Shown here in pieces: positions 28,900 through 36,732 of a stretch of DNA of 50,839 nt (the stretch's first letter is position 1; every line of letters starts with the position of its first letter). A program made the position numbers and the translations under genes. The DNA is from Nautiliaceae bacterium. GTDB taxonomy: Bacteria; Campylobacterota; Campylobacteria; Campylobacterales; Nautiliaceae. The DNA lies in the NCBI GenBank assembly GCA_027036005.1, contig JALVTJ010000077.1:10064-60902 (forward strand). Direction: 5' to 3'. Under the pieces are notes generated by a model. That model ran no database searches. It had not been told where the DNA came from and saw only the letters and a program-made list of their open reading frames with translations.

Positions 28900-30015
28900 T
28901 TAACTTAACCTGTCCCTAAAATCCTCATAATGAAATTCGCGCGAAATATAAAATTCGCCGCTTTTTCTTTTAATTACAATACTCGGAAGTTTTATTCCGT
29001 TAAACGCCGTGTTTTTCACCATCGTATAAATCGCCATATCTTCAAAAATTATTCTATCTCCCACCTTCAAAGGCTCATCGAAGCTATAATCTCCTATCAC
29101 ATCCCCGGCAAGGCAAGTAACCCCTCCAAATCTATAAGTGTATTTTTTCTCACCGGGCTTACCTGCTTCCCTTACAACAGGTCTATAAGGCATTGCTAAG
29201 ACATCTGGCATATGGGCTTCCGCTGAGGTATCAAGAATTGCTATTTTCATTCCGTTATCAATAATATCCAACACCTCAGCTTCTAAATATCCGGCGTTAA
29301 GCCCCACAGCTTCACCCGGTTCTAAATAAATATCTTTTAAATTTGGGTATCTGTTTTTAAATTCTTTAATTATTTTGATTAAATTTTCGACATTGTAATC
29401 ACTTCTTGTAATATGATGACCTCCGCCAAAATTTACCCATTCCATATCTTTTATAAATTCGCCAAAATTCTTCTCAAATCCTTCAAGAGTTTTTTCAAGT
29501 GCAGTGTCAAGCTGCTCGCAAAGTGCGTGAAAATGAAGTCCGCTTACGTTTTTTAGTTTATCGGCTTTGAAATTTTCTTTTGTAATCCCAAGTCGGCTAA
29601 ACGCAGCACAAGGGTCATAAAGCGCAACCGGAGCAGATGAAACTCCCGGATTTACCCTAAGCCCTATAAGCGCTTTATTTTTTACTCTTTCTTCAAACCT
29701 TTTTAATTGATTAAATGAATTAAAAACAACTGTATGAGAAATATCGGCAATTTCATCTATTTCATCATCTTTAAATGCCGGTGCATATGTATGGACTTCC
29801 CAAGGTTTCATAGCCCCAAGCTTTGCCTCCCAAAGCCCGCTTGCCGTTGCACCGCTTAGATATTTTTCAAGTAAATCAAATGTAGCCCAAGTAGCATAAC
29901 CTTTTAGAGCTACTAAAATTTTGCATTCTGCCTCTTTTTGAACCCTATCTAAAATTTTAAGATTATTTTCTAATTTATCCTCTTCAATCACATACATTGG
30001 TGTTTTTAATTTCAT
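28900..30015 (-). CDS. nspC: carboxynorspermidine decarboxylase
   Basis: NspC removes the carboxyl group from carboxynorspermidine or carboxyspermidine, the last step of the aspartate-semialdehyde route to polyamines. The 371-residue PLP fold-III protein has the lysine in V-A-L-K-G-Y near residue 35, G-L-H-F-H-A-L-C near 155, the G-G-G-H-H phosphate loop near 198 and the E-P-G-E-A motif near 237. The partner dehydrogenase is not in the window. It follows moeA after 94 bases and may have its own expression signals. Confidence 0.92.
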   Translation of the reverse strand: MKLKTPMYVIEEDKLENNLKILDRVQKEAECKILVALKGYATWATFDLLEKYLSGATASGLWEAKLGAMKPWEVHTYAPAFKDDEIDEIADISHTVVFNSFNQLKRFEERVKNKALIGLRVNPGVSSAPVALYDPCAAFSRLGITKENFKADKLKNVSGLHFHALCEQLDTALEKTLEGFEKNFGEFIKDMEWVNFGGGHHITRSDYNVENLIKIIKEFKNRYPNLKDIYLEPGEAVGLNAGYLEAEVLDIIDNGMKIAILDTSAEAHMPDVLAMPYRPVVREAGKPGEKKYTYRFGGVTCLAGDVIGDYSFDEPLKVGDRIIFEDMAIYTMVKNTAFNGIKLPSIVIKRKSGEFYISREFHYEDFRDRLS

Positions 30016-30037
30016 TTTTATCCTTTCGTCTATTATT

Positions 30038-30109
30038 TCAAGAACTATTTTTAATATTCAATCCTTCTTCAATATCTTTTATTCTCTTAATAATTTCTCC
30101 ATTCTCCAC
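30038..30109 (-). CDS. possible 23-residue micro-ORF between moeA and nspC
   Basis: A GTG immediately after the moeA stop opens a 23-codon frame ending in TGA, with amphipathic content (E-I-I-K-R-I-K-D-I-E-E-G-L). GAGAGG lies about nine bases upstream inside moeA. Its first two 7-mers (GTGGAGA, ATGGAGA) resemble the heptad repeats elsewhere, so it may be filler or a decayed gene rather than a real peptide. Confidence 0.18.
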   Translation of the reverse strand: MENGEIIKRIKDIEEGLNIKNSS

Positions 30110-31306
30110 TTACATAACCCTCTCATAAACCAAAACATCAACTACGATTCCCTCTTTTAACTCATAAAGTCCTTCTGGCAAACACATTAACGCTTTATTC
30201 CCTATTAAATTGGTAAGTATTCCGCTGCTTCCTTGTTTTTTACCAATAGTATCTACAAAAAATTCGCCGTTAAATTCAATATTCACAGCAACAAATTGAT
30301 ATTTTTTGAATTTTTTTACAAAATCGTGTTTTAATTTAGCTTTTATTTTTTTAATTACTTTTTTATTTTCAAGAGATTCTAAAATCGGAACGACATAAAG
30401 CAAAAATGTTACAAAAGAGCTGTAAGGAAATCCCGGCAGCGAAACAATGAATTTATCCCCTGCCTTTGCTATCATTATCCATTGTCCCGGTTTAATATTT
30501 ACCCCGTGAAAAAGAACATCAAACTCTCCCGTTATCTCTTTTACAAAATCAAAATCCCCCACACTCACTCCTCCGGTGGTTACCACTACATCACTGGTTT
30601 TTAGAGCGTCTAATATTTTCGATTTAATTTCTTTTTTCACATCTCCCGCAATTCCTAAATTAATAGCTTCAAACCCAAAAGATTTAGCAAGTGCTGTTAG
30701 GGTATAGTTATTTGAACTTCTAATTTGCCCTATTTTATATTCTTCTCCCAAATCCACAACCTCCTCTCCCGTTGCAAGAATTGATACAATAGGCTTTTTA
30801 ACAACATCAACAACAGGAATGCCAAGAGATGCTAAAACACCAATTTCACCGGCTGTAATTAAAGTGCCTTTTTTTATTAAAACTTCGCCTTTTTTAAAAT
30901 CTTCCCCAACAGGTCTAACAGAAAAGCCTCTGTTTACTTTCTCTTTTATAATTAATTTATCGCCTTTTACCTCAACATTTTCAATAGGAACAAGCGTATT
31001 GGCATTTTCAGGCATAAACGAACCGGTATATGTTTTTACACACTCACCCCTTTTAATTTCTTTTATATCAAAATGACCCGCCGGATTTTTGCCGATAATT
31101 TTAATTTCACTATTAATATCCTCATAATTTATCGCATACCCGTCCATTGAAGCGGTAGGCATATACGGATTGTCATATTTTGCGGCTATATCTACCGCCA
31201 AAACTCTTCCGAGAGATTCGCTTAAAAATACTTTTTCGCTCCCTTTAACGCCCGGTAAATTTTCATTTAAAATTTTTATTGATTCATTAAAACTTATATG
31301 TGCCAT
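30110..31306 (-). CDS. moeA: molybdopterin molybdenumtransferase MoeA
   Basis: MoeA inserts molybdate (or tungstate) into adenylylated molybdopterin. The 398-residue protein shows the domain I-II opening with S-M-D-G-Y-A near residue 50, the T-G-E-E-V/L region near 178, T-T-G-G-V-S-V-G-D near 245 and L-P-G-F-P near 290. It follows moaE after a 79-base leader containing a 7-base-period repeat, and AAAGG precedes the ATG. Its neighbours moaE and moaD support the role. Confidence 0.95.
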   Translation of the reverse strand: MAHISFNESIKILNENLPGVKGSEKVFLSESLGRVLAVDIAAKYDNPYMPTASMDGYAINYEDINSEIKIIGKNPAGHFDIKEIKRGECVKTYTGSFMPENANTLVPIENVEVKGDKLIIKEKVNRGFSVRPVGEDFKKGEVLIKKGTLITAGEIGVLASLGIPVVDVVKKPIVSILATGEEVVDLGEEYKIGQIRSSNNYTLTALAKSFGFEAINLGIAGDVKKEIKSKILDALKTSDVVVTTGGVSVGDFDFVKEITGEFDVLFHGVNIKPGQWIMIAKAGDKFIVSLPGFPYSSFVTFLLYVVPILESLENKKVIKKIKAKLKHDFVKKFKKYQFVAVNIEFNGEFFVDTIGKKQGSSGILTNLIGNKALMCLPEGLYELKEGIVVDVLVYERVM

Positions 31307-31321
31307 TTTAAACCTTTCGTT

Positions 31322-31384
31322 TATTTGTATATTTGTTATTAGTATATTGGTTATTTATTACTTCATATACCCATCTACTCATTT
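31322..31384 (-). repeat. degenerate heptanucleotide repeat upstream of moeA
   Basis: The minus-strand leader can be read as nine 7-base units, clearest in CAATATA, CTAATAA, CAAATAT, ACAAATA. Earlier units (TAGATGG, GTATATG) are more diverged. Stops occur in all frames. It fills the gap between moaE and the moeA ribosome-binding site. Confidence 0.4.
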
Positions 31385-31385
31385 A

Positions 31386-31826
31386 TTAACCTAAAATTCC
31401 CGCTTCTGGAAGTGGTTTTGCCCTATCTCCGGCAAAAATTCTTTTTCCGTTTTTTAAATCGTATTTCCAAATAGGAGCGTTTGCCTTGAAATCCTCGACA
31501 AATTCTTCTAAATATTTAAAACCTTCTCTTCTGTGCTTTGTCCATATTGCACACAAAAAGCTGGTTTCTCCCACCATCACATCACCGAAACTGTGTGCCA
31601 TTGTAATTTTGGCTTCTTTAAGAGCATTCCATTTTTTAAACCATTCGCTTAAAAGAGGCAAATACAAATCAAAACTGAGCCCCTCAATTCCGTTATCGGG
31701 TCTTACTATCCCTATGAAAGGAATCATCGCTCCGTATCCTTCGAGCTTTAAATCATTATACCATCTGTCTAAAACTTCTATTACGGGAATACCTCCCTTA
31801 TAAATTTCCAAAATCATATTATCCAT
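31386..31826 (-). CDS. moaE: molybdopterin synthase large subunit MoaE
   Basis: MoaE with MoaD adds two sulfurs to precursor Z to give molybdopterin. The 146-residue protein has the conserved G-I-V-R-P-D-N-G near 41, G-E-T near 93, the K-H-R-R pair near 102 and the lysine-containing A-P-I-W-K near 124. moaD lies directly upstream with a short repeat-filled leader in between. Confidence 0.93.
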   Translation of the reverse strand: MDNMILEIYKGGIPVIEVLDRWYNDLKLEGYGAMIPFIGIVRPDNGIEGLSFDLYLPLLSEWFKKWNALKEAKITMAHSFGDVMVGETSFLCAIWTKHRREGFKYLEEFVEDFKANAPIWKYDLKNGKRIFAGDRAKPLPEAGILG

Positions 31827-31832
31827 TTACCC

Positions 31833-31867
31833 CTCCATTTTTCACTTTTAATTTTTCACTTTTAACT
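31833..31867 (-). repeat. degenerate heptanucleotide repeat upstream of moaE
   Basis: Five minus-strand units AGTTAAA, AGTGAAA, AATTAAA, AGTGAAA, AATGGAG follow each other without a break between the moaD stop and the moaE ribosome-binding site GGAGGGG. Two of the units are identical, and the AGTGAAA type matches the GTGAAAA units before hisH 22 kb away. Confidence 0.6.
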
Positions 31868-31874
31868 TAAAAAA

Positions 31875-32096
31875 TCATCCTCCGCAAACAGGCGGCAAAA
31901 GCACAACTTTATCTCCGTCTTTTAAAGGAGTGTCAAGAGACGTTATTATTTTATCATTAACGGCAACAGCCAAGCTCTCCAACCAATCTTCAAGCTCGGG
32001 AATTTTATAAAGTTCGTCTTTAAGTTCCCTAACGCTTTGAACGTTAAATTCTTTTTTTTCCATTTGTATTGGTCCCAAAAATTCCACACTCACCAT
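31875..32096 (-). CDS. moaD: molybdopterin synthase sulfur carrier MoaD
   Basis: MoaD is the ubiquitin-like sulfur carrier of molybdopterin synthase; its C-terminal Gly-Gly is thiocarboxylated. The 73-residue product ends in V-L-L-P-P-V-C-G-G, as required. I start at the second ATG (32096), which has AAAGG at proper spacing; the first ATG, six bases earlier, directly follows the AAAGG. It is divergent from mqnA across a 38-base gap. Confidence 0.93.
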   Translation of the reverse strand: MVSVEFLGPIQMEKKEFNVQSVRELKDELYKIPELEDWLESLAVAVNDKIITSLDTPLKDGDKVVLLPPVCGG

Positions 32097-32134
32097 TTGC
32101 ATCCTTTTGTGTTAAAATTTCAAAAAAGGTTTTT

Positions 32135-32752
32135 ATGTTCGGTCATATTGATTATTTAAATCTTTTGCCATTTTATCAATTTTTGAAAAAAAAGAATATA
32201 AAAATAAAAAAAGGCGTTCCGAGCACAATAAATGCAATGTTTGAAAAAAGAGCTATCGACGCCGCTTTTATATCCTCCGTAAAATCCAAAAACAAAAAAT
32301 GTTTCGATATAGGAATTATTGCAAAAAAACACGTTAAAACCGTTCTTGTATGCTCCGGAGAAGGGGAGGATTTTGAATCGGCAACCTCGAATATTTTGGC
32401 AAAAGTTTTGAATATAAAAGGAAAAGTAATAATAGGAGATAAGGCCTTTAAGCAAAAAAACTGCATCGATTTGGCCAACGAATGGTATAAAAAATATTCT
32501 CTTCCGTTTGTATTTGCAAGATTTTGCGTAAATAAAGATTATAAAAAATATGAAAAATTAATAAACGAATTTCTAAAAACAAAACAAAAAATACCTTATG
32601 TAACACTTAAAAAATATGCAAAAAAATTAGGAATTGATTATAAAGAGGCAAAAGAATATTTAGATAAAATCATATATTACAAAATGGGATGGAGAGAAAA
32701 AAAATCACTGAAAATTTTTTTAAGGAAAAGCGATGAATTTATTAGAAATTGA
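32135..32752 (+). CDS. mqnA: chorismate dehydratase MqnA (futalosine pathway)
   Basis: MqnA converts chorismate to 3-enolpyruvylbenzoate at the start of the futalosine route to menaquinone, the route used by Campylobacterota. The 205-residue protein has the MqnA/DUF178 opening I-D-Y-L-N-L-L-P-F near residue 4, G-V-P-S near 29, and A-A-F-I-S-S-V. It is shorter than many MqnA proteins. I start at 32135 (AAGG upstream), because the in-frame extension to 32069 runs into moaD. aroC, which makes chorismate, is two genes away on the other strand. Confidence 0.88.
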   Translation: MFGHIDYLNLLPFYQFLKKKNIKIKKGVPSTINAMFEKRAIDAAFISSVKSKNKKCFDIGIIAKKHVKTVLVCSGEGEDFESATSNILAKVLNIKGKVIIGDKAFKQKNCIDLANEWYKKYSLPFVFARFCVNKDYKKYEKLINEFLKTKQKIPYVTLKKYAKKLGIDYKEAKEYLDKIIYYKMGWREKKSLKIFLRKSDEFIRN

Positions 32753-33032
32753 AAATTTGCCGGAATTAAACAGCGAAATTTTCAAAACCCTACTAAAACA
32801 CAAAAATATTGAAATTAAAAAGATTATCTCCAATACCCTAAAAACTCCGCAAAAATTCATTCAAAAAGAAGATGAGTTTGTAGTGCTGCTAAAAGGCTGT
32901 GCAAAAATAGAAATAAACGGAGAGATTAAAAAACTAAAAACCGGCGATTTTCTTTTTATACCGGCAAATACACCCCATACCTTGCTTAAAACAAAAAAAA
33001 CGGCTATCTGGCTGGCAATCCATATTTACTGA
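32733..33032 (+). CDS. small cupin protein
   Basis: The 99-residue product is a single cupin barrel: F-V-V-L-L-K-G-C-A-K-I-E-I near residue 48, then K-T-G-D-F-L-F-I-P-A-N-T-P-H-T near 70. The metal-binding His/Glu set of the first cupin motif is not obvious, while the His in T-P-H-T is present. It overlaps mqnA by 20 bases, so the two are probably translated together. Substrate is unknown. Confidence 0.8.
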   Translation: MNLLEIENLPELNSEIFKTLLKHKNIEIKKIISNTLKTPQKFIQKEDEFVVLLKGCAKIEINGEIKKLKTGDFLFIPANTPHTLLKTKKTAIWLAIHIY

Positions 33033-34099
33033 TAAATTTTTTTAAGTTTTTCAATTGTTCTTGTAGCGTTTAACATCAACATATCCGCCACAACACATGC
33101 TCCCATAGCTTCAACCACTACGCTTCCTCTTATTGCAACAATTGGATCGTGTCTGCCTTTGAGGTTTACCTCGACTTCATTTCCGTTAACATCAACAGAC
33201 TTTTGAGGTTTAAAAATCGAAGGAGTGGGTTTGAAATAAATTTCCGCTTCAACATCTTCACCGTTACTGATACCGCCCAAAACTCCGCCTGAATAATTGC
33301 TTAAAAAGCCTTCCTTGCTTATTTCGTCATTATTTTGAAGACCTGTAAGTTTATGAGCCTCGGTATTTCCGATATACACCCCTTTTACAGCATTTATACT
33401 TACCATCGCGGATGCCAAAACATTATCAAGTTTATAATAAATGGGCTCTCCAAGTCCGATAGGCAGATTTTTAATCCTAAGCTTAACCGCTCCTCCGAAC
33501 GAATTATGATCTTTTCTTGCATTATCTATCATTTCCATCCATTTTTTTTCTATTTCCCTATCAAGTGCAAAAATAGGAGAATTTTTGGCATATTCATAAT
33601 CTAAATTTTCAGTTCTAATTCCGCCTATTTCAATCACCCCGGCTTCTATTTCGATACCAAATTCTTTTAAAATCATCTTTGCAACCGCACCTGCGGCTAC
33701 TCTTGCAGCAGTCTCCCTCGCAGAGCTTCTGCCCCCTCCCCTGTAATCTCTGATGCCATATTTGTAAAAATATGTAAAATCGGCGTGTCCGGGACGGAAA
33801 ATATCTTTTATATTCGAATAATCATTGCTTTTTTGGTTTTTGTTAAAAATAACTATCGCAATGGGTGTTCCTGTCGTTTTGCCTTCAAAAACGCCGCTTA
33901 AAACTTCGGGGGTATCACTTTCGTTTCTTGAAGTTGCAAACCTGTTTTTCCCCGGTCTTCTTCTATCAAGCTCATTAATTAAAAATTCCTTATCAAATTC
34001 TATTCCAGCTGGAACCCCGTCAATTACGACACCAATTGCTTTACCGTGCGATTCTCCGAATGTTGTAAACCTGAAAATTTCTCCGAAACTGTTAAACAC
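33026..34099 (-). CDS. aroC: chorismate synthase
   Basis: AroC makes chorismate from EPSP with reduced flavin. The 357-residue product opens with F-N-S-F-G-E-I-F-R-F-T-T-F-G-E-S-H-G, the family signature, and has G-G-G-R-S-S-A-R-E-T-A-A-R near 120 and R-H-D-P near 318. The GTG at 34099 is the best start: GGAGG lies five bases before it, and upstream in-frame codons are not conserved in type. The 3' end overlaps the cupin gene by 7 bases. Confidence 0.95.
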   Translation of the reverse strand: MFNSFGEIFRFTTFGESHGKAIGVVIDGVPAGIEFDKEFLINELDRRRPGKNRFATSRNESDTPEVLSGVFEGKTTGTPIAIVIFNKNQKSNDYSNIKDIFRPGHADFTYFYKYGIRDYRGGGRSSARETAARVAAGAVAKMILKEFGIEIEAGVIEIGGIRTENLDYEYAKNSPIFALDREIEKKWMEMIDNARKDHNSFGGAVKLRIKNLPIGLGEPIYYKLDNVLASAMVSINAVKGVYIGNTEAHKLTGLQNNDEISKEGFLSNYSGGVLGGISNGEDVEAEIYFKPTPSIFKPQKSVDVNGNEVEVNLKGRHDPIVAIRGSVVVEAMGACVVADMLMLNATRTIEKLKKIYQ

Positions 34100-34238
34100 A
34101 TTTACCTCCGTTATATTCTTTTTATAAATGATTATAAAAATTTTCTCTTTTTGCAATTATCAAATAAAGCACTATATTTTGATCGATTATTTCAATTGAT
34201 TTCAAGTTTAATTACAGCCATTTATTTTCTCCCTTTTA

Positions 34239-34919
34239 TTATAAATTGAGCTCTTTTTTAAGTTTTTCAATAGTAATTCTCGCACCTTCTTGTTGTGCTG
34301 CTTTTTTACTTTTCCCAAGCGCTCTTGCATATTCCTTATTATTTATGAAAACTCCTATTTCAAACTCTTTTTTATGATCCGGACCTTTTGTATTGATAAG
34401 CCTATATTCCGGAACTTCTCCGAAATGCGCCTGGGTGATTTCTTGTAGAGTGGTTTTATAATCTTTTAAAAGATTTTCCGGTGTAATCTCGGGATATTCC
34501 TCTTTTAAAAGTTTCAATGCGATATCTTTTGCCTTCTCAAATCCGGCTTCAAGATATACCGCTCCTATTAACGCTTCAAAAGCACTTGAAAGAATAGAAG
34601 GTTTTTCCCTACCACCGTTGTTTTCTTCTGCCAAAGAGAGTAAAAGATATTTTCCGAGATTAATTCTTTTTGCCAATTTGTCAAATGATTCCTCATTAAC
34701 CAAAGCGGCTCTTAATTTCGAAAGCATCCCTTCTTCCGCTTCGGGAAAAAGTTTATACAAATACTCCCCCACAATCAAATCCAAAACGGCATCTCCGAGA
34801 TATTCGAGCCTTTCATTATTAAAATTTCTCGAATAGCTCCTGTGAGTAAGAGCCTCGGTTATCAATTTTTCATCTTTAAATTGATAACCTAAGCTCTTTT
34901 GTAATTGCTTAGCTATCAT
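34239..34919 (-). CDS. rnc: ribonuclease III
   Basis: RNase III cuts double-stranded RNA in rRNA and mRNA processing. The 226-residue protein has the catalytic E-R-L-E-Y-L-G-D-A-V-L-D-L motif near residues 37-49 and the second acidic site E-A-L-I-G-A-V-Y-L near 113. A C-terminal double-stranded RNA-binding domain follows from about 155. It overlaps the HDOD gene by 11 bases. The 139-base gap to aroC shows no clear gene. Confidence 0.96.
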   Translation of the reverse strand: MIAKQLQKSLGYQFKDEKLITEALTHRSYSRNFNNERLEYLGDAVLDLIVGEYLYKLFPEAEEGMLSKLRAALVNEESFDKLAKRINLGKYLLLSLAEENNGGREKPSILSSAFEALIGAVYLEAGFEKAKDIALKLLKEEYPEITPENLLKDYKTTLQEITQAHFGEVPEYRLINTKGPDHKKEFEIGVFINNKEYARALGKSKKAAQQEGARITIEKLKKELNL

Positions 34920-35685
34920 TTATCATCCTTTCGTATGTTTTTGGAATTAGTTCTATGCATTGCGGATTAAATTCTATTAAAGAATTAATATCCACAAATT
35001 CTTTTCGGCTTACCAATGCAAAAAAAACAAAATGGATCAATGCGGGCATTTTTTCAGAGCATTTTTTGCATTCGCTTTTTTTTAAAATTTCGATTTTTTC
35101 CTCATCAAGCCCCCAAAGAAAAGCGATTTTGCCAGCAAGCTCAAACAAAGAAAATCCGCTCATTCTTTTTATAAGAGTGGAATATTCCAAAGGAACAGAC
35201 GACATTACAATATTCACCTGCTCTTTTTTATCTCCGAGCAACGAATCGCAAACACACACGGCAGCGGGAACAATTGCTCCGATTTCGGCATATTTTTTAT
35301 ACGTTTTCTCATCATATTCCAAAACCATTGCTTCTTCATATTTTTTCATAAATGCACCTTGAAAATCAAAAAAATTTATTTTAAATATTTTCCAACTTTT
35401 CGGCTCCAACAATGAAACCAAATAAGAGTATATAAGACTTCTTGATTTTTCCATGCCCAGAAGTGTAAAAAGTTGTAACATATCATTTACTTCATTATTC
35501 AAGGAATAATATGCACTATTGACCACTTTTTCTATCTGTTTTTTTAAAATAAGATCTTTTTCGGCTTCAATCGCAGCGTTTTTTATATCTCCTTTATTCA
35601 AATATTCCAATGCTTTTTTAACATTTTCCGGCACGGGAGGAACATTTGAGAGATATTTTAAAATATCTTCCTTAGATATCAGCAC
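34909..35685 (-). CDS. HDOD-domain protein
   Basis: The 258-residue protein matches the HDOD pattern: [12 protein letters not shown] near 13, [10 protein letters not shown] near 43, V-N-S-A-Y-Y-S-L near 55, then [10 protein letters not shown] near 74. HDOD proteins are signalling scaffolds without the HD catalytic residues. Two Cys pairs (V-C-V-C near 144 and C-K-K-C near 203) are noticeable. It sits between rnhA and rnc with overlaps of 14 and 11 bases. Exact role is unknown. Confidence 0.82.
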   Translation of the reverse strand: MLISKEDILKYLSNVPPVPENVKKALEYLNKGDIKNAAIEAEKDLILKKQIEKVVNSAYYSLNNEVNDMLQLFTLLGMEKSRSLIYSYLVSLLEPKSWKIFKINFFDFQGAFMKKYEEAMVLEYDEKTYKKYAEIGAIVPAAVCVCDSLLGDKKEQVNIVMSSVPLEYSTLIKRMSGFSLFELAGKIAFLWGLDEEKIEILKKSECKKCSEKMPALIHFVFFALVSRKEFVDINSLIEFNPQCIELIPKTYERMINDS

Positions 35686-36106
35686 TTTTTTTCCTTTTTA
35701 ACGCTTCATTCTTTGCAATTTTATCACAAATTTCGTTTTCTTTGTGTCCTGAATGCCCTTTGACCCAATTTATATTTATTTTATGATTTTTACTGAGAAG
35801 CAGAAATTCTTGCCACAAATCGATGTTTTTCACATTTTTAAAATTTTTCCTAACCCAGTTTTCCAACCATTCGTTTATACCCTTCAAAACATATTGCGAA
35901 TCTGCAAAAAGTTCGATATCACATGGCTCTTTGAGCGCTTTTAAAGCTTCTATTACCGCTTTTAGTTCCATTCTATTGTTTGTGGTGTTTTCTTCGCCTC
36001 CGCTAATTATTTTCTCATTATTTTTATATCGTAAAATAGCACACCATCCTCCTGCACCCGGATTTCCCAAAGAACTTCCGTCCGTAAAAATTTCGATTTT
36101 TTTCAT
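35672..36106 (-). CDS. rnhA: ribonuclease HI
   Basis: RNase HI removes RNA from RNA-DNA hybrids. The 144-residue protein has the catalytic acids in I-F-T-D-G-S near 6, the E in N-R-M-E-L-K-A near 46, D in F-A-D-S-Q-Y near 69 and the late D in E-N-E-I-C-D near 131. The start at 36106 was chosen because the family begins here; the in-frame extension of about 59 codons overlaps the superoxide reductase gene. Confidence 0.95.
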   Translation of the reverse strand: MKKIEIFTDGSSLGNPGAGGWCAILRYKNNEKIISGGEENTTNNRMELKAVIEALKALKEPCDIELFADSQYVLKGINEWLENWVRKNFKNVKNIDLWQEFLLLSKNHKININWVKGHSGHKENEICDKIAKNEALKRKKSADI

Positions 36107-36112
36107 CTTTTT

Positions 36113-36133
36113 CCCTCTTTCCATTTCCCATAT
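36113..36133 (-). repeat. short heptad block upstream of rnhA
   Basis: Minus-strand ATATGGG, AAATGGA, AAGAGGG lie directly before rnhA and form its purine-rich ribosome-binding region. Only three units, so chance periodicity is possible. Confidence 0.3.
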
Positions 36134-36169
36134 TAAAAAAGATAAAATTTGTCTTATTCGTAATTTTGT

Positions 36170-36177
36170 GTTATAAT
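36170..36177 (+). promoter_or_regulatory. extended -10 promoter of the superoxide reductase gene
   Basis: TATAAT (36172-36177) is preceded by TG at 36169-36170, giving an extended -10. AAAGGAGG follows at proper distance before the ATG at 36209. No -35 box is evident. Confidence 0.5.
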
Positions 36178-36208
36178 ATTTTGAAAATTTTATCAAAAGG
36201 AGGCAAAA

Positions 36209-36589
36209 ATGCCAAAAATCAACAGATATGTAGATATTTCTCAAATCGACAGGGAAGCAAAAAAAGATTACATTGACAGACATTCACCTTTTATTATTTG
36301 CGAAGAAAGCGCAAAAGCAGGAGAAAAATTTAAAGTTAAAGTAAAAGTCGGAAACGAATACGCTCATCCTGATGATTTTGATCATTATATTGCATATGTG
36401 CAGCTTTGGGACGGAGAAAGATTGCTTGGTCAAGCCACTTTTACTCCCGGAACACTTGGAAACGAAAAAAGCCAAGTTGAAGTTGATTTTTACATTATTC
36501 CTAAAAAAAATCTAAAACTCACTGCAATGGCTTATTGCACAAAACACGGTTTATGGGAAAGCGACACAAAAGAAGTCAAAGTCGATTAA
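36209..36589 (+). CDS. class II superoxide reductase (neelaredoxin type)
   Basis: The enzyme reduces superoxide to hydrogen peroxide without making oxygen and is typical of anaerobes and microaerophiles. The 126-residue protein has all iron-site ligands in order: His in D-R-H-S-P near 25, His in Y-A-H-P near 52, His in F-D-H-Y near 58, then C-T-K-H-G near 109-113. No desulforedoxin-like N-terminal Cys motif is present, so it is the one-iron class. The usual E-K-H near the first ligand is D-R-H here. Confidence 0.9.
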   Translation: MPKINRYVDISQIDREAKKDYIDRHSPFIICEESAKAGEKFKVKVKVGNEYAHPDDFDHYIAYVQLWDGERLLGQATFTPGTLGNEKSQVEVDFYIIPKKNLKLTAMAYCTKHGLWESDTKEVKVD

Positions 36590-36677
36590 TTTCCCTTTTT
36601 TCCTTTCAAAATGAATGATCATTTATAACTTTTTTCCCATTTTGTTAAAATAAAATTAAAAAATGACAAAATTTGTA

Positions 36678-36706
36678 TTGACTATAAATTCAAATTGATA
36701 TATAAT
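36678..36706 (+). promoter_or_regulatory. sigma-70 promoter of the cytochrome bd operon
   Basis: TTGACT (36678-36683), a 17-base spacer and TATAAT (36701-36706) form a nearly perfect housekeeping promoter. Transcription should begin near 36713, leaving a leader of about 20 bases before the DUF4492 ATG. The leader is predicted to fold (see next entry). Confidence 0.75.
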
Positions 36707-36712
36707 TTTTAC

Positions 36713-36729
36713 AGCCTCGAAGGAGGGCT
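36713..36729 (+). promoter_or_regulatory. leader hairpin covering the first ribosome-binding site of the cyd operon
   Basis: AGCCTC (36713-36718) can pair with GA-G-GGCT (36723-36729, one bulged G) around a GAAG loop. The Shine-Dalgarno AAGGAGG is inside this stem and loop. The predicted transcript would begin almost exactly at the hairpin base. Whether it folds in the cell is unknown. Confidence 0.4.
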
Positions 36730-36732
36730 ATT

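Noticed and set aside
34100-34156. Extended aroC frame
   Set aside because: The conserved protein begins next to the GTG at 34099, which has a strong GGAGG site; the extension is not family-like.
34100-34238. Gap between rnc and aroC as a possible small RNA
   Set aside because: AT-rich with no clear stem, promoter or terminator.
36107-36283. Extended rnhA frame with a 59-codon N-terminal addition
   Set aside because: The addition overlaps the superoxide reductase start and promoter, has unlikely composition, and the family starts at 36106.
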